Below are positions 23,491-37,003 of a DNA stretch of 64,000 bases, in pieces. The notes below the pieces were generated by a model, which was given only the letters and a program-made list of their open reading frames with translations, did no database searches and was not told the origin of the DNA. Every line of letters starts with the position of its first letter. Positions within the stretch are counted from its first letter, which is position 1. The stretch is from Chelydra serpentina (taxonomy: Eukaryota; Chordata; Testudines; Chelydridae): assembly GCA_037349315.1 (NCBI GenBank), contig JBAIAC010000033.1, positions 22,028,001 through 22,092,000 on the forward strand, in the 5' to 3' direction. Position numbers and translations under genes: made by a program.

Positions 23491-26400
23491 AATCTGAAAA
23501 ATAGGTTTGTGATGTGTGCAGATATTGGCCAGTGCTTGAAAACTGCATGTGCGAACAGTACATGTGCACAAAAGGAAAATTTGGACTGAAATATCACTTC
23601 CAGACATCATGTTATATAAATTATTGTTTTAGAATGGTGTTATTTCTGTTTCTAATTTATATTTATTAGATTTAACATCATTATGGAAAGAAAATGAAAA
23701 CAGTACTCCCAGTCTGTTTTGAGTAATGTGGTTTCCAGGAATTGTCAGTTTGTCATACTTCTGGATCCACTAGAAAAACGGTGAACACAAGTCAACTTGA
23801 TTGAAATGTAAAACAATGTTAAAAATGCACTTAAGGGTGTAATTACTAGATTGCTGCTGTATGATAACTGTTGTCATTACTGTCACAGTGGGAGATCTCC
23901 ATTGTTTATCAATGCTATTTTATAGAACTAAGTAAGTGGAGCATTTATTTATTTGGGGAAACAATGTCTTATTTCTCTCTTTGTACAATGTTCTTTCTGT
24001 CGTCAGTTGGTTTGTCAAAAACCTAGATTGCTTAAAATTTACGGGATACATTCTCCTGTCGGTACATGCAAGCTGCTTGGAGTATGTACTGTGTATGTCG
24101 GGTGACCTACAATGGTTGGCTGTCTGGACCATGGCAAACTGCAGGAGAGTTTTAAATATGTGGTCTGTATGTTTATTACTTACTGCAAAGTAGAATTGGG
24201 TTTGTACTGACATACCTGCACTTCCATGTAGTGGAGGAGTAAGGCAGGGTATCCTGACCTGCACCTTGCAGGAGAAGCCCTTGCAAGTTTGCAGAAATTG
24301 GCTTCACTCTGAGCTTGCTGATTCAGCAAGAAATTAGCTAGCTACTAAAAACTTATTTTTTTTCTTTTGGTTATAGTTATTTTACTTGTGTATTTGTTTG
24401 TGGGTACTGCATGCCATATACTGGCATGCAGAGATGTAAAAAACTAATGCAAAAAATGGCCTGTTTTAAAACATGATTTGGCTTCCTTGGGGAGAGTTCT
24501 CTCCCTTTTTCTAAAAGGTCTTGAAGTACTCATTCATTTGGAGACTGAGTTAATCTTAAACTGTTCTCTGGTTGACTGACATGGCTGCTGGCTGAGATCA
24601 CCCAGTTGTGCAGTATTGTCTTTAGTATAGACTGCTTATAGGGCAGTGATGTTTTAGTTGGAGCACTTAGGGTACACGCGGCATATTGCTATTTTTTCAG
24701 CTGACCCCATCAACACTTGTTCAAAAGGCAAGGGAGAGAGTCTACCTACTACCAGAGATATGTTCAGTATGTGCTTTATGGATTCTGGACACTTCCTATA
24801 GTAGTATTACCATGTAATTTCTATTCTGTAGAACTATGGGTTCAAATAATACCAGAAGCTGATACACCATTTGAGTGGTGGTCTATGATTGTACTTTACT
24901 CAAAAGTGGTCTGATTCTGTAACCCTTTCTCACATGAGTTGTTTCAATGAAGCCAATGAGATTTCTTACATGGTTAATGGCTGCACTTGCTGTCTGGAGT
25001 GTACAGTCTGTGGAGCTTTCACTCTTGAACCATTGTTTAAAAGTTTACATTCTTGTTTTTTAAATTGGTCTCCAGACTTTCAATGCCAGTTGGTACCAGA
25101 TTTTTGATTAATAAGCAACTCTTTATTTGTTTCATATTCTTTTCTCTTTGTGTTCTACTCAAAAACTCAATAGACCGTTCCTTTAGGTTTGCAGAGAGAC
25201 TGGCTATGCTGACTGATTGCTGTGGTGTTCTGTTTGTCAGTCCCATGCTAATATTTCCATGCTACTGAGGGAGCACGGCAAAGTAATGGCTACTGATATT
25301 TTACTAAATAAGTCTTGGCATAATGTGCACTTTCACCATGTGATCAGTCCTGTGAGCAAGTTGCACATATTCCAGACTCCTTCCCTGCATGACTGCGTGT
25401 TTTGCTTAACCTCAGTGTGATATCGGGCACTCAAACTTTACATTTTCCTTTCCGATCCCTTTGAATTAGATTTTAGAATACAATAGGTTGGTTTAATACT
25501 ATAACAAAAGCTCCAGAATGCCATCTGAATGTATGGTTTTGTACTGTGTAGCTGTTTGTCTTTGCTAAGAGGAAGCTATAAATGTGTTTTTAATGCCAAG
25601 AGTTAGACTTAAAATGCATTACTCACCCTGTGGGAATAGCTTGAAAATTAGTAAGCAATTAGATTAGTAGGAAAACACATTTTACTTAGTTTTGTGAGTC
25701 TCATGGGCCTTTCGAATATCCTGTTAATATTACCTTTTAAAATCACAACCTTTTAAATCTTTACATAGTTTTAAATAACAGTTGTTCTTTGAAAGTGAAA
25801 ATTATCCATATTTTTATTTAATGGGTCTAAGTTGCCTCATGGAAACATGATTAATATGCAATAGGAAATATGATTGGTTGTATCCTGAACCAGTGTAGGC
25901 TAAATGTAATACTTTTTTAAAGTCACACAGTTTCTCTAGGGATAGCAGAGATGTATTCAGAAAAACTAAACTTTCAGAGGTGACACACCCCTTTGCAGAG
26001 GGCCAGCACAGGACCTGTATATCACTATGGCCTCAATTAAGCCCTTAAGTATAGTGGGGACATATGTAATACATGGTTTTGTTCTGATCCCCTGCACAGG
26101 GGAGAATTTCACCTTCAGTGGACACCTGTGAAATGTTATAACAAAAATGCTAATTTTTGTGGTGCTCTTTAGAATTTTGTGAGCCAGCCATAATTTAGAA
26201 ACCATTATTTAAAAATAAACTGTTGCAAAAAAATAGAAGAATGTATAAGCCAACATTGCTTATTATTTCAACCTGAAATGCCAATAGTCCATCAGGGTAG
26301 TCCACAAAGGAAGTCACTGCTCTCTTTGACTGTAATGTAGGAGTGGCGAATAAGGGCCTGGTCATTCATTATCTGGGCAAAATTCCCATTAATTGACTTC

Positions 26401-28658
26401 AGCAGTAGTTTTGCCTGTATGGGGACTACAGGTCTGGCCACATAAGCCCACAATCAGATCCATGTTTGCAGAGCCCCATATACTTAGGTGGGGCTGTGTG
26501 CAGGCATAAACTCCAGATGAGTGGGCCAGTTCCAGGACTGGGATTTAAATTTATAAAGTTCAGGATTTCTACTTCAGTAGGACTGTACTGTGAATGCTGT
26601 GCACAGGCAAAACTGCCAGTGAAACCAATGAGAGCTTTGCCTGAGACATAAGTGCGAGTTTTTCCTGAGTAAGGCCTACCCATAAGAAGCAAATCTAGGC
26701 TGAATTTCATTAGTGTTAACTAGTTAATTATGATATCCGATCCTCTTGGATGGTGTGAATCGTTTTATCTTTTCTTCATTTTATTACAAAGGATGACATT
26801 TAAAGTTGTTTCCACAGCTGTTAGTTTTCTTAGAAATTGGCTCTGTTTATTCTTTTTGGGGAAGAAAAATAGAGATCTTCAGAAAGATAATTTGTGTATT
26901 GCTTATAATCCTTGCAAAATTTGAAGTGATTCCCGTTTTCTACAGTCACTTTTTATTGTGTGTCATTGAGGAGCGTTTTATCAGGTGTTCCAGACCATCG
27001 CTGTTGGCAGGAATTTCCCTAAATTACTGCAGAGGGAAACATCAGAAACGGTCCTTAGTGCATGTATGCTATTTTTCAAAAGAATTGAAGCAGAACATGG
27101 AAATTCACTTTTAAAAATCTATGTGGCTTTTTGCCATCTAAGCTGTATTTAAAAGATTCTTTTGAACCCTTTATGTGGTTGTACTCTCCATTTCACAGTG
27201 CATTTGTTCTGATGTAAGTAAAGAGGAAAATACGAGCCCATCATAAATAAAGAAGATCTGATATAGAATTGAATTCTACATCTAGCATTTTGTCCATACA
27301 TATGAAAATTGACATCATTGTGCTGGAATGTTGACCGTGTTTTGCATTTTGCAAGCTGCTTTTACTGGAAAGCATGTGTTTCAAAGGGAGTTTTTGATTT
27401 TTATAAGTCTTTGTCTTCATAATAGCTCAGTATTATTTTGAATGTGGAATTCAACTATGAATAAAATTTAACTAATGAAATAAGAGATTGCGACAGCATA
27501 AAATATTTTTTGCGTAATTCATTCATAACTGGTAACATGCATGCCCTCATCAGAAAAATCTAAGATAATTATTAACTACATTCTAGCACCCTTACTCAAG
27601 TTGAGTAGTACCTTGCTCTGAGTACTGCCTTTGATTTCTATGGGGCTACTCATGAAAGAGATATATCTCAACATGATTCAGGTGTAGGGGCATAATCTGG
27701 CTCCTAGAATTTAATAGTTATTGTATAGAAAAGTCAGTCCTTTTAGAGAGCTTTCAATATTATGGAAACTGTGCATTATGATGATTTAGATTAAAGATGT
27801 AAATCAACACTGGGAAAACATTTAGGGCCTAATCCAAATCCAAACTATATGTGTTTTACACTAGTCTAAATTCATTGGTTGCAATGGATCTTATCTTGAT
27901 TTACTCTGGTGTAAGTGACATCAGAATCAGGCCCTTTTAATGGAGTGTGATAATGTGCTGAAGATATTTCAGTGCAGGGGCAATAAACTATTCCCTCTTC
28001 CAACCCATAGCACTGTGTACATCCATAGACTACTACCTCTTTACTCCCCCTAGCTTGCTTCCACCCACATGGCCCCTGTGCATCCCTACTAACCTCACCA
28101 TCTCCTCATGTGTTTCTCAGCCTCTCATGACCCCCAAAGCTCTGGTCACTTCCCTATTTACCATGCTGAATACTGTGTCTCCCCTAGAGCTCACCCCCAT
28201 TTCTCCCACAGCCTATCTTGCCTCCTTGGATCCATATGCTCTCCATGAGGAAGACAGCTGGAGAGTCAAGAAGGCAGGCTCGTAGCATTGGAAAATGGAA
28301 GTAGCCAGTGAACTTGATAGTTCAATGAGATGATACTGTCAAAACTCAATTAGACTCTCCCTAAGTAGAGGACTATAAACTGCTGGCCTGTCTCTCCAGC
28401 CCAGGAAGGATAGACACTACACACAGAGTCTGGTTCAGGCCCTTTTTCTCAAGTCTTCAGCTTTATTTCTTCCACGTAAAACTGGTAACACAAATTCCAC
28501 ATCTCAAACCCGTTCCTTCCCCTGACTCAAGGGCTTCCTGCCACAGCTTCTCTGCTTCTTGAAGCTATTCCTCAGTCCTTCTAAAGGCTGTCTGATTGGG
28601 AGGCAGACTGCCACAGGCACTGACCTGCTTCCTGCAGCTCTCCCACCCCCCAACTGTG
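23491..28658. other. Long non-coding stretch with scattered small repeat remnants
   Basis: Frames are short and domain-free. Fragments of palindromic repeats occur near 26380-26415 (AATTCCCATTAATTGACTTC) and 27820-27940 (TTACACTAGTCTAAATTC and GATTTACTCTGGTGTAAG). No exon or transposon terminus could be defended. Confidence 0.45.
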
Positions 28659-28966
28659 AGTATGTCTACGTTTGAGCTGTGGGTATAATTCCCATCTTGA
28701 GGAGGCAGACCTGAGGTAGCTCTCATCGAGCTTGCATGCTAAAAACAGAATGTAGTTGCAGCAGTACAAGAGGCAGGAGAGGCAAGCCACCCTGAGTAGG
28801 TGCGTGGTGTCTCTGACAGGCATGCACTCAGGGCTGTGAGCCCCTCCTGCCATTTGTGCTCCCATTACTATGTTCTGATATTAATGCGCTAGCTCAGTGA
28901 GAGCTGCTGTGAGTACGTGTCTTTGAGCGGGCATTGTGATTCCCAGCTCAAAGGGTAGACATACCC
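28659..28966. mobile_element. MITE with TATGTCTAC termini
   Basis: The left end AGTATGTCTACGTTTGAGCT and the right end AGCTCAAAGGGTAGACATAC are inverted repeats of about 20 bp with few mismatches. The 308-bp unit has no coding capacity. Confidence 0.65.
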
Positions 28967-29320
28967 AGAGTTATTCGCTAGCTTTTAAAATCACCTGATT
29001 CTCAGCTAGGAGGTAGCTGATAAGTCACAGGTGAATGTGGGTCCAGCTTCCCGTAAGGGACTTGCAATCCTGTGAAAGGGTTTAAGAACCAGATCCTAAC
29101 TCCCAGGCATTATGTACCTAAATATCTTTGAGGATCTGGCTTCAGTCCCAGTCACAGGGTTGTAAGCCTGAAGGCCCAGATCCTCAAAGGTATTTAGATG
29201 CTGAATTCTTTATATATGTTTAATTTTAACATTTCAAAAATGACTTATGTCCAGTAAATCCTTGGGGATGAGGGGGAAGAGAAAGAGAGAGTGTTTCTTT
29301 GAGGTCTGTATAGTCCACAC
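28967..29320. repeat. Segment containing a 22-bp inverted repeat
   Basis: 29118-29139 (starting CTAAATATCTTTGAGGATC) and 29176-29197 are reverse complements with one mismatch, separated by 36 bp. It resembles a small fold-back element of the same kind as 23265-23490. Confidence 0.5.
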
Positions 29321-29340
29321 AAAAAAAAAAAAAAAAAAAA
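29321..29340 (+). repeat. A20 homopolymer
   Basis: Twenty consecutive A bases followed by purine-rich sequence. No retro-insert with target duplications could be delimited next to it. Confidence 0.8.
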
Positions 29341-32300
29341 GAGGGGGAAAAAAGAGGGAAATTTTAAAAATCCATTCTCTCTTTGAAGTATTATATGCCA
29401 AATTCGGAAACCGAGTTCATCATTAAAGTGTGAAACAAAGGGATTATAGTCCTGTTTGTGCAAAATCTCAGTGCATCCTTAGCTATGGAGTCAGTACCAA
29501 AGCCTCTGTTATATTCTTCTCAAAGTATACAAAACAACATAGAATGAGGTACAGCATTCACCTGAACTTAGAGACACTGTATCAGATGTGGGCATCTTGA
29601 TGATAGATTCTTATCTGCAGTTAAGCTTCAAGACTGCCATGCAAGAACAACATATATGTGGTTTTGTGGTTACACTCTGGAATTATTTTAAATAGAGAAA
29701 GTGGACACAATCAGATGTCCTGGCATGTTTAAACAAGTGCTGCTGAAAAATGGGGATCGAAAAGGAGTTTCATGCTCCAGGCAGCTCGAATATTTGTTCT
29801 GATTTGTGGCTTCATACTGAGGAATGACAGGTTTTGTAAGAAGATAGGCCTGCTTGCTAATCTTGAATGTTGAATTAGAATGAGCTGTTAGGGTGCACTT
29901 GTATAAGTGGGGGAAAAAAATCTCTTAACTCCGGATAACGTTTTATAGCAGTTTCTTTAGATTTCAGTAAAATATATTAGGAACTGGTTAGAGGAGGCAT
30001 ATTCTAAGACAAATATAATATAATTAGTCCTTAGGAGGTAGAAAGGTAATGTCACTTTAAATATGAAATTTAGAATGCACTAAAACACATATGAGCATGA
30101 CAGATTATCATAGATCCTGCTTTCACAGACCTCTAATATTCTCTGCAGAGGCATCTGCTGTATCAATATTTTTCAGCTCTGTTCAGCAAATTAATTTTTT
30201 TTATTTATAACACAGCAGGTAAATGAAGTGCTTCTGTGATACTCTAGTGCCCTTTGACTCACATTTAAAAGTACATTGGAAGGCCCTGATCCTGCAATCG
30301 CTTACATGCATGAGTAACTTTATGCCGATGTGTAGCTCTAATGAGTTCAAGCACATGTGTAAAGTTAATCATGGACATAAGCATTTGTGGAATTGAGGCC
30401 CAACCTTGCAGTTTTGTATACATAGTTTACTGTCTTTTTTTGGTCTCGTTTGAATATTTTTCCCCCAGAAGTTTATTCAGCTAGGATGACATCTAGTTCA
30501 TCTGCCTAAAGCCAGCACCACACGCTGTATGTGATGAAATGTCTGGGGGCTAGAGGGTTGAAATCGATTCCCTCAACCCCTAATGAGATTGGGGCACAGC
30601 CCATCTGTGGTCACTACACCATTCTTGGGCTGCCATGGCAGCTGCGGCCCCTTCCTACCTTTTACATGAAGAGTTAAGACCAGTGGATTTCTGTAATTGC
30701 AATAGCCATTTTACTGCCCTCCACTGCTCTGTAAGGGACTAGCACAGTGCTTAGCTACTCCAGGATGTACAGGAGTTGTGGAGCCCCCTTTGTTGGGAAG
30801 TTCTGCTTGCACTGCCCTATGGAAAGTAAACCGGGAGCTCTAGTGGTTCTTAGGGCCTTATGTGAACCCAGTACACCCATGGGATTTTCACCCTTTGTTG
30901 TTGGGGGTTTTTTTCCTTTGGATTCTCCAGCAGAGATCTTTGAATGAAAAGATAGGGAAATGACACACTTTTGAAAAATATGTAATTTAAAAAATAATGT
31001 TTATGCATGATTATTGTTGATTTTCAATCATAACAGGTAAAATTCTGCCAGCTAATTTTATATCCCCAGCGTCCAATTAATATTGCCATTTTAGCTACCC
31101 AAGACTTCTTTTATAGGCTAGTTCTAGACTCCTATTTCAAGCATAGCAAGCTTTGTACAAGCTTTATTGTTAAGAATGAAATTTAAGCTTTATTAGGATT
31201 AAGTGTTTAATAGTGTAATTTGCTGCATATGTTGCAAATACAAACTACTATGAATAGATCCTCTGTAACAAAAAAGTATTTAATATGTTATATATGGACT
31301 TAAATCCAATATGTTATCTTTAACTAAAGGAAATTTATAAAAAAGAGCTTTACAGAGGGGGTTTTATTCTATCAACTTCAATTTCTTTAAAACTTTTCAG
31401 AACTGAAATTGAATTGGGTTGGGTTTTTTAGATTTTTTTTTTTAAAGAAGTGGTGCTACCATCACTTCTATTATTTCCTGAATAATAATCCAAGTAATAG
31501 TACAGGATTGCCTGTGTTTTACATGTTTAACAGGAGAAAAATATTAGTAGGGTGGTAGCTAAGTATTTATTATAATGGAGTACCACAGAGTTCTGTCAAC
31601 CTGTAGCTTCATTTAGGATTTAGATGTGCATCTTACCTTAATGCTAGTGAGAATTTTGCATGTAAATTTCATATGTATTAATGGGATGAAAATAAAGACC
31701 CCTGTATGCTGCTTACCCAGGAAACAGAGGAATTTAAGCCTGTTAATTAAGAATGAGTGTCATTTTGGCTTGGGGCTGAGGCTCGAGGATTCCCCAGTCT
31801 ACATAAAATGTTCATTAATCTGCATAATGCAAGTGACTGGTTTGGAGATCTCAGTGGCTTTTAAGCAAGCTGGTATTTTTCCTTGTTTGTAAATAGTAGT
31901 GATGAATGGCTTTGTCTTGTTTTGGATTTAGAAACCTTATTAGGTTATCTCAACAGAGGGCTTTAACTTCTTGCAGAAATTTGGAGATTTTTTTACTGCT
32001 TAACACTTCCTTCTAAAGTATTCATCTCCTTTTTATTCCAGGAAGTAATTTTATATAGGGTAAATTTGCATTTTTAACCTTCTGTTTTTTGAATTTGCTA
32101 TGTTACATTATTTAGTGTTCTGTAAAATATGTTCCTGCTGCCGTTATTAAAGCTGGAATAAAATAGAAGATAAGGAAAATAGCTGCATGTAGGAACCTTA
32201 AGAGAAGAGAGAAATCAGGAGTAAGGGACAAATCCTGCTCAACTTATTCTCAAAAGTACTTTGGAACAGGGTGGCAGATTTCAGTACCCTCTGTGTAGGT

Positions 32301-33440
32301 GCAGGACTCTAATGAGTCCTTTGGATGTCAGGCGCTTGAACCTGCATGAAGGTGCAGTGTAGTTATGCTGAGCCGGAATAGCAGGTGGGTTTTGTATTCT
32401 CCAGCCAGGATAAAATGGATTGGAGTATCTTTCTGGATAGAGGGAACTAAGATCTGGGACAGAGAGATCCAGCATTGATCATCCTAGGTACAGCCAAGCT
32501 TTGGAAGAAAATGTGGGTTGAGATTTACGTTTGGCAGCTGTTTGAGTCACTAAATCCCAGGGAGTGTGTATGTTTGGATTGTATGTAATGTGTTTACTTT
32601 ATTCAGAGTAGGGTGGGAGCTACACTGTTTACATAGCCCCAGTGAAGTCAACAGGATTACTTACATGATTAAGGCCAGCAGGATTTGGCTATGAAAGTAA
32701 GAGTATTTTATAGCATTTTTACCTGTAAGGCAACAAAAGATGTGGAGCCATATAGTTAGGCAGAATAAGATCAGCACGGGCATTTGGTGGCAAAAAATTC
32801 TGCAGTCTTGTTCGCACGGATAATTGATTACACAGTACAAGTCGTAGCTTCAACAGCTTCTGGTGATGTGAGCTCCTCCTACATGAGGTTCGAGATAGGA
32901 TTAAATTAATCAGTGGTGTTACTTCATTGAAGTTAAAATGGATGAATTTGGCTCCTTAATATTTTCATGATCCATCACTTTTGGGTACTTTCTGGATTTT
33001 GAAAAGTCTGAGAAGGCTAAGTGATAAACATAAGAATCTGGAACCACACTAGAACTGTAGACTTGAGCTTCTGTGTATCTGGTCTCATAGTTAAATTTAG
33101 CTTGTGTTAGTAAACCAAGCACTGGCTATGGATAAGGAAATCCTGGGTAAGTTATTGCCACTGGTTGATCCAAACATACTAAGGAAGAACTATTAAGAAG
33201 TATCCTGTGGGAAGTGTGGGGGAAAAGCTACTTTTTTGTTAACTTTTTAAATTAAACTCTTCTGTCAACAATTCTGTTTAATTTTATGTGCAAGTACAAG
33301 CAAGAGAGGCTGTAGGAGACACAAGAATAGTCCCTTATATGCTATTGGTTAGATGTCCTGTACATATTCACAGAACTGCACAATTCCCAATGCCCGTGAT
33401 GTGTTGTAAAGGCAGTTGGAAGGGTGTGCCATATCATATA
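29341..33440. other. Long non-coding stretch
   Basis: No coding frames of note. A palindromic-repeat remnant lies at 30280-30405 (GCATGAGTAACTTTATGCCG, then ACATGTGTAAAGTTAATC) and a weaker one at 32615-32690. T-rich runs occur near 31430-31445. Nothing else is recognised. Confidence 0.4.
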
Positions 33441-33665
33441 GGACATGTCTATGCTGCAATTCAACGCCCATATCAGCTGACTTGTGCTAGCAGGGCTCAA
33501 GCTACAGGGCTGTTCAGTTGCAATGTAGACTTTTGGGCTCAGGCAGGGTCTCTTGGGCTCCAGGTTGAGCTTGAATGTCTACACCGCAGTCGAACAGTCC
33601 CTGGAGCCTGAGTCAGCTGCCATGGGCCAGCTGTGGGTGTCTAATTGCAGCGTAGATATACCCAT
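33441..33665. mobile_element. MITE with GCTGCAATT termini
   Basis: The left end GGACATGTCTATGCTGCAAT and the right end, TTGCAGCGTAGATATACCC, are inverted repeats of about 20 bp with a few mismatches. Internal GCTCAGGCAGGG and GAGCCTGAGTCAGCTG blocks are partly symmetric. No coding capacity. Confidence 0.6.
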
Positions 33666-33966
33666 AGGGACATATGTAAAATCTTTCCAAAACACAAAAA
33701 TAAGGTGGGCAAATGAAAACTATTTGCACTACTTTAGTGGGATGAAAGAAGTGATTCGGCAGTTAGCCTCAGTGTATATAAAGCTGCTTCTAAACAGCCA
33801 TCCATCTGTTAGCTGCTACCTCTGAGAAGCACAATTACGATCTCAATGTGGTTGAAGCAACTGAGAATGTGAAAAAAGGGGTGGTGTCTAAAAGATGCAT
33901 TTCTCAACCTTGCTGAAGAACAAATGTGACAAAGAGACCAATTTGATTTCTTCCAGCAGTAATAAC

Positions 33967-34533
33967 AGGGGTGAAAGTAACTTAAAGGACTTACCGGTAC
34001 TCCGGAGTCCTGAGCAGGGGGCGGGACCTCAACCGGAAGGGGCGGGGCCTTTAGAGCCCTGCTGCCAGAGCCCTGGGGGTCGCCGTGGCAGCCGGGACCC
34101 CCGGGGCTCTTTCGGCAATTTTAAGGCCCCGGGGCTCTGCTGTGGTAGCGGAGGCTGGGAGCACCTGGCCCTTTAAATCGCTTCCAGAGCCCCCGGCTGC
34201 CGCTGCCTACCCCGGGGCTCCAGCAGTGGGGCTTGGGTGGCAATTTAAAAGGCCCCGGGTGGTAGTGGCGGCCGGAGCCCAGGGCCTTTTAAATCGTCAC
34301 CTGAGCCCTGCTGCTGGAGCCCTGGGGTAGCAGTGGTGGGGCTTCGGAGGTGATTTAAAGGGCCAGGGGCTTCCAGCCGCCGCTACCGCAGCGGAGCCCC
34401 AGGCCCTTTAAATCGCTGCCAGAGCAACGGGGCTCTGGGGGGAATTTAAAGGGCCCTGGGTCCAGCCGCCTGGGGAAGCTAGTCCGGTACGGCGCACCGG
34501 CGCTTACAGCGTACTGGCTTACTTTCACCTCTG
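33967..34533. mobile_element. hAT-type transposon with perfect 8-bp target duplication
   Basis: It starts CAGGGGTGAAAGTAAC and ends TTACTTTCACCTCTG. AGTAATAA flanks it on both sides (33959-33966 and 34534-34541) without mismatch. The GC-rich interior repeats blocks such as GGCCCTTTAAAT and GCCCCGGGGCTC in both orientations. No transposase frame is present, so it is non-autonomous. Confidence 0.85.
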
Positions 34534-34541
34534 AGTAATAA

Positions 34542-35283
34542 GGACATGGAGAAAGTCAGCCCAGCAACACCTTAACTATAGTGATCAAAGTAAAGGTGCT
34601 TTTAAGTTTCCTTACTAGTCACAATTCAGCAAGATACTCAAGGATGTGTATAACTTTAAACATGTCAGTAATCCCACTGAAGTTAATGGGAGTACTTGTT
34701 AATGGGACTGTTTGCATACCTAAAATTAGGCACGCACTTAAGTACCTTGCTGTATTGAGACCTATAGCGGCCTGACAACCTGCTATAAAGGGAGACTAGA
34801 GACAATTTAGCTTACTAGCCATCTGCCATGCCATCATAAACTTCACTGTGCTAGTCTGAAGAAGTAAAATCATATTAACATTCCCATAGAAAGACAACAC
34901 TAATGGAAAACAATGCATGACTTATGACATGTCTCAATTCAGTTGTCCTGGGAGCTATCCATTGTACATACACATCTGCTTCTAAACACCCACGCAGGAT
35001 GAGGAGCTTTTCAGCAACAGGAAGTCTTCAGTTCCCTCAACGTGCAGGTTGTATGTGTTGCCAGATCACAGATCTTGGACATGGTAACCAAGTTCCCAGG
35101 ATTGTATCATGTTACGTAGGTACTGAGACAATTTGTCCTACATCAGCTCTTTGAATTAGACTAAAAGGTGGGTGGCTAATTAGTAAGTAACACAATTCAA
35201 TAGCTATTCTTTCAGTGTTCATTCTAAGATCTTAATTGAGGACACCTAGCTCTGTTTTTTGCCACCTACAGTAACTTGCAGTT
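34542..35283. other. Non-coding stretch with a palindromic-repeat copy
   Basis: 34620-34770 carries the CCCACTGAAGTTAATGGGAG palindromic motif with flanking AACTTTAAACATGTCAGT, typical of the small repeat family seen through the window. No gene is seen. Confidence 0.4.
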
Positions 35284-35291
35284 ACTGTTGG

Positions 35292-35434
35292 CAGAGCCGT
35301 TACTTGGGTAGGGAGAATCAGCATGACTGTTCAGGGCCTCACCCTTTGGGGGGCCCTGCAGGCTGGTGCAATTGACCGGTTCCAGAAGAGACGAATCCAT
35401 CACTTCCGCCCCGTGCCCCCCAGGGATGGCCCTG
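35292..35434. mobile_element. Short hAT-type MITE with perfect 8-bp target duplication
   Basis: The 143-bp unit starts CAGAGCCGTTACTTGGG and ends CAGGGATGGCCCTG. ACTGTTGG lies on both sides (35284-35291 and 35435-35442). Confidence 0.75.
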
Positions 35435-35442
35435 ACTGTTGG

Positions 35443-36800
35443 GCAGCCTCTGAAGATGTGGCTTATGATACAAGATCACCGTATCAGTTTTAGTACAGAC
35501 ACTGTTACTTAAAGCTGCTTAGGTGCCTGGATAGATCAGCGGCCACATTGCTCTGAACTGCTCAAAGTTCCTTGAGTGATGTTCTGCATGCTAATGAATA
35601 ACCTATACCATATTCTGAGATGAAGGGGGGAATTCAATTTAAGATGAGACAGAGGTGGAAACACTTCTTCTTTCACTCTCTATGGAAAATGATTTGAGAT
35701 GTGAAAAGTCAGGCAAATGTTATTTGGATGTAATTTTTGCAGCTACATTCGCATCAGTGTTCAATGGACATCATAAATGTGGACATTGATCAGTTACAAG
35801 ACAATAGTGCCTGCTCTCTAGATCCTTAGGTACCAAAACAAATACCGTAAAATTAAGTATGAGCTGGCACATCAATTTCATATGTAGACATGGGTTTCAA
35901 TCAGTCTCATGCTCCATACACACTACAAAACAGTAAACAGGCCATCAGTGTATGTAGAACACAATGGGTTCTCTGCCATGTTGCAGCTTCCACCGCTCTC
36001 CCTGGTACTGAGACGCTGGACAATTCCTCATCCATGGATTATATACTGTAAGAAGGCACAGGCACATTAATAGGTTCTCCATCCTTCTTATTCCTTATTC
36101 ATCACATTCATTGCCTTATATCTGACTGTAGTCACCTGGGCATCACATTTAGAATCAATTAGTTATTAAACTTGCCTTGCTGGCCACAGAAGATGAGTGG
36201 TGTGATAGCTACGTTCAGATCACTCTGATTATCATTCCAGCAGTCATCTTGTTTTGAATCAATAGACTGTTTCCATTTTACATATAACTGCTCAGCTCTC
36301 TAACTCTTTAACATTTCCTATTCACTCCCAAGGTGTATTTACTTACTCTTTCCAGTAGGAGATCCCATGGCTATCTTTAGCCTCTTCCTGTAACAGCCCC
36401 CTCCTTTCCATTCTGACTGTGATTTCCTCCTATGTTTCTGTTCTGGGTTTGTCAAGCCCATTTCATTCTTCAAAGTGTCTATCCCTTCTGGATCTCTGAG
36501 TCCACCTTCCTCAGACTTCTGGTCCTTAGCAGCAGAAGTGTTAGCCCTTGATATGTTAAAGTACCGTCCACCAAATCCCTGAGATGAGGAATTAGAATGG
36601 AGAGCACACGCTCAATCTGAATTTGTTAAGTGGTCAGTAGCTGGGTTAATTCCGCTTCCTCGAGTTCCTGCATACATCCTTGAGAGAAGAAAAATCAGCA
36701 GCCCATTAAGCTAATGACCATTACTACTGATGGCTGCCAGTGAACAGATGATTGCAATACCTTCCAGTGAAGTCTTTCTGCACAGATACTACATACTCAG
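35443..36800. other. Non-coding stretch before the nested LTR
   Basis: Only short frames and no recognised repeat boundaries. Confidence 0.4.
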
Positions 36801-36820
36801 CTATTGTGACGGGGCAAGGC

Positions 36821-36858
36821 CAGAGGGCTATAGGAAAGTGGTAAGGAACCATTATGTT
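36821..36858. repeat. Target-site duplication of the Tx1-like LINE, 3' side copy
   Basis: Starts CAGAGGGCTATAGGA and ends AACCATTATGTT. It matches 45136-45173 at 37 of 38 positions (A versus G at the fifteenth base). It belongs to the LTR and is contiguous with its start. Confidence 0.9.
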
Positions 36859-36865
36859 CTTATTG

Positions 36866-36912
36866 GGATCCGGGAAGTGGGCGGGCGAAGCCCGCCCACT
36901 GCTAAAGGATCC
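36866..36912 (-). other. 3'-terminal hairpin of the Tx1-like LINE
   Basis: GTGGGCGGGC (36877-36886) and GCCCGCCCAC (36890-36899) form a perfect 10-bp stem around GAA (TTC in the sense RNA). GGATCC flanks it on both sides (36866-36871 and 36907-36912) and could extend the structure after internal loops. Only about 18 nt separate the inner stem from the insertion boundary. In several stringent LINEs the reverse transcriptase recognises a 3' UTR structure; by analogy this may be the binding site here. Confidence 0.7.
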
Positions 36913-37003
36913 CCCCCTTCAGCCTAAGAGGAGGGATCCACAGGACCTGGATACCAAGTAATTCCGGGGGACAAAAAATGAAAAAACAGGAATGGGAGTG
37001 TGG

